Assembly (NCBI RefSeq): GCF_037975245.1 | Contig: NC_092573.1 | Coordinates: 22,659,265-22,723,264 of the forward strand | Direction: 5' to 3' | DNA from: Apostichopus japonicus | Taxonomy: Eukaryota > Echinodermata > Holothuroidea > Aspidochirotida > Stichopodidae | Length of the DNA: 64,000 bases | Shown: positions 62,755-64,000 of the stretch, piece after piece | Position numbering within the stretch: position 1 is the first letter of the stretch | How the letters are laid out: each line of letters opens with the position of its first letter | Made by a program: the position numbers and the translations under genes | The notes under the pieces: generated by a model | What the model was told of the DNA's origin: nothing | What the model saw: only the letters and a program-made list of their open reading frames with translations | The model's database searches: none

Positions 62755-63530
62755 TAACGCATACGTAACTTATGCAGCTCTTATATGTGGCACGTTGCAT
62801 CCCACAATTAGTGCAAGAACTGTATTGTTTTGCAAGGGGGTCAAAGGTTATTTGGGGTCAGCAGAGGGCAAAATCCAGAACCTGAAAATCAAAGGAGATC
62901 ATATGCATGGTAGATTAGCCTTATGTAGTGTAAAGTTTATACACCATTTGGTGTAGGTCAGAGTTCAAAACTTGAAACATGATATCTCCAGATAGGAAAA
63001 TTTATAGGCTCTCATATCTTACATGTGGCTTCCCTATGATGAGTACAAGAACCCTATTGTTTGGTGGAGGTCAAAGGTCATTTAGGGTCATCAAAGGTCA
63101 CTCTCTGCAAAGCCTAATAAACACATACCTTGTAAACACGATATCCCAAGATATGTTACCTTACAAAGCGCATGCATGTTTGGCATGTGTCTTTCTTGTA
63201 GTGAGAACAAGAACTATTAGTTTGGTTGGAGGTCAAAGGTCATTTGGGGTCAGCAGAGGTCCAAATATCAAAAGTACTTTATTTTGACAACTTTAACTTC
63301 AACGGATTATACATGCATGGTAGATTACCCTAATGATAAGTTTTTAAATTGCTCCACAAGTTGGAGGGCCTATAGGTGAACGCTCATTAAAGGTTTGCAG
63401 AAGTCTCACCCTACGGAATTTCTAAAGGTCAGGTCTCAATGAAGATGTGAAACTTATGCTGATGTGACTTCCCCATATGTAGTAGTTCTAACCTCTGTGC
63501 TGTTTTAGGTGGAGGTCAAAGGTCGGCTTA
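62755..63530 (+). repeat. Four diverged copies of a 150-230-bp repeat carrying DR1-type half-sites, upstream of PTS
   Basis: Each copy ends with the direct repeat AGGTCA-A-AGGTCA or a close variant: 62838-62850, 63068-63080, 63230-63242 and 63513-63525. Copies also share a GATATCnC-like start, a CTTCCC/CTTTCTTGTAGTGAGAACAAGAAC-like middle and TTTGGGGTCA after the DR1. Divergence between copies is high. Confidence 0.75.
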
Positions 63531-63770
63531 TGCACATGCAGTACATTGAACTTCAGCCAGGGTTAGCTTGCAAACTCCTCTTGTTCTACACATATATAAT
63601 GTATTTAAAGGCAAGTAGCCTATGGGAGGGGTTTCTATCTGGTAAATGCATATAATGGATGCAAATGTTTGTAAACTATATATTCCTGTGGTACTGTAGA
63701 TACATATATTCAGACAGCGCACGAATCTTCGTTCACAGTGTTAGTCCTACAGACAGACTTAAAGCTGATC

Positions 63771-63853
63771 ATGACTACAATAAACCACAACAAGAAACCT
63801 GTTGTTCAGATAACCAGAATACAAAAGTTTTCTGCTGCTCATCGACTGCACAG
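63771..63853 (+). CDS. PTS: 6-pyruvoyl-tetrahydropterin synthase, first coding exon only (gene runs off the window)
   Basis: The exon encodes 27 codons plus two bases and ends at a CAG|GTAAAG donor. The peptide carries VVQITRIQKFSAAHRLH, which matches the first strand and FSAxHR motif of PTPS. The His in that motif is one of the zinc ligands. The enzyme makes 6-pyruvoyl-tetrahydropterin from dihydroneopterin triphosphate, the second step of tetrahydrobiopterin synthesis. The remaining exons lie beyond base 64000. The frame is open upstream of this ATG back to about 63720, so a longer N-terminus from an upstream exon is possible. A candidate is ATG AGT followed by a GTAAGT donor at 62059-62070. 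A DR1-bearing repeat lies immediately upstream. Confidence 0.82.
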
Positions 63854-64000
63854 GTAAAGTTTGTCTAATGTGGAAGAAAAGAACATGTATGTAATTTTGT
63901 ACATCTTGATCAATTGTTATATTTGATAAGGACAAACATCAAGCACAATTATTTATGGACTGTGGCATCAAATCTTGATGCCCAAATTTGAGTAGACAGT
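63854..64000 (+). other. Start of PTS intron 1
   Basis: Intronic sequence after the GTAAAG donor. No further exon is visible before the window ends. Confidence 0.7.

Overview
The window is nuclear DNA from a multicellular animal. It is AT-rich and carries widely spaced, intron-rich genes with GT-AG introns, many minisatellites and several transposon relics. The gene set and the degree of protein similarity fit an invertebrate deuterostome, and an echinoderm is my best guess. That guess rests on general impression, because no species-diagnostic sequence is present. There are no operons, CRISPR arrays or bacterial features.

Five protein-coding genes could be reconstructed exon by exon. Four are complete, and reading frame is kept across every junction. 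OTUD7, a Cezanne-type deubiquitinase (+, 3109-13355, 8 coding exons, 701 aa), is followed by PAN2, the poly(A) nuclease catalytic subunit (-, 41312-18210, 25 coding exons, 1193 aa). PGPEP1, pyroglutamyl-peptidase I (+, 42296-46896, 5 exons, 200 aa), comes next. MSTO1, Misato (-, 61766-52317, 13 exons, 581 aa), precedes the first coding exon of PTS, 6-pyruvoyl-tetrahydropterin synthase (+, from 63771), whose remainder lies beyond the window. Orientations alternate strictly. PAN2/PGPEP1 and MSTO1/PTS are head-to-head pairs; OTUD7/PAN2 and PGPEP1/MSTO1 are tail-to-tail. The genes belong to unrelated pathways (ubiquitin editing, mRNA deadenylation, peptide turnover, mitochondrial/tubulin-related morphology, biopterin synthesis), so the neighbourhood does not look like a functional cluster.

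Introns and intergenic DNA hold two non-autonomous hAT elements with perfect 8-bp target duplications, a Penelope-like fragment with a hammerhead-like motif, and a tRNA-derived SINE family seen twice. They also hold 3' ends of non-LTR retrotransposons and many tandem repeats of 18-144 bp period.

The most notable observations are in PAN2. A CX5CX4CX3H zinc finger sits in the variable loop of its inactive UCH domain. A retroelement has inserted 15 nt from the 3' splice site of exon 4 and duplicated the polypyrimidine tract. In two places a tandem array has copied an intron-exon junction, making decoy splice acceptors. Outside PAN2, a TAGGC/GCCTA sequence signature clusters around gene 5' ends, and a repeat carrying DR1-type nuclear-receptor half-sites lies just upstream of PTS.
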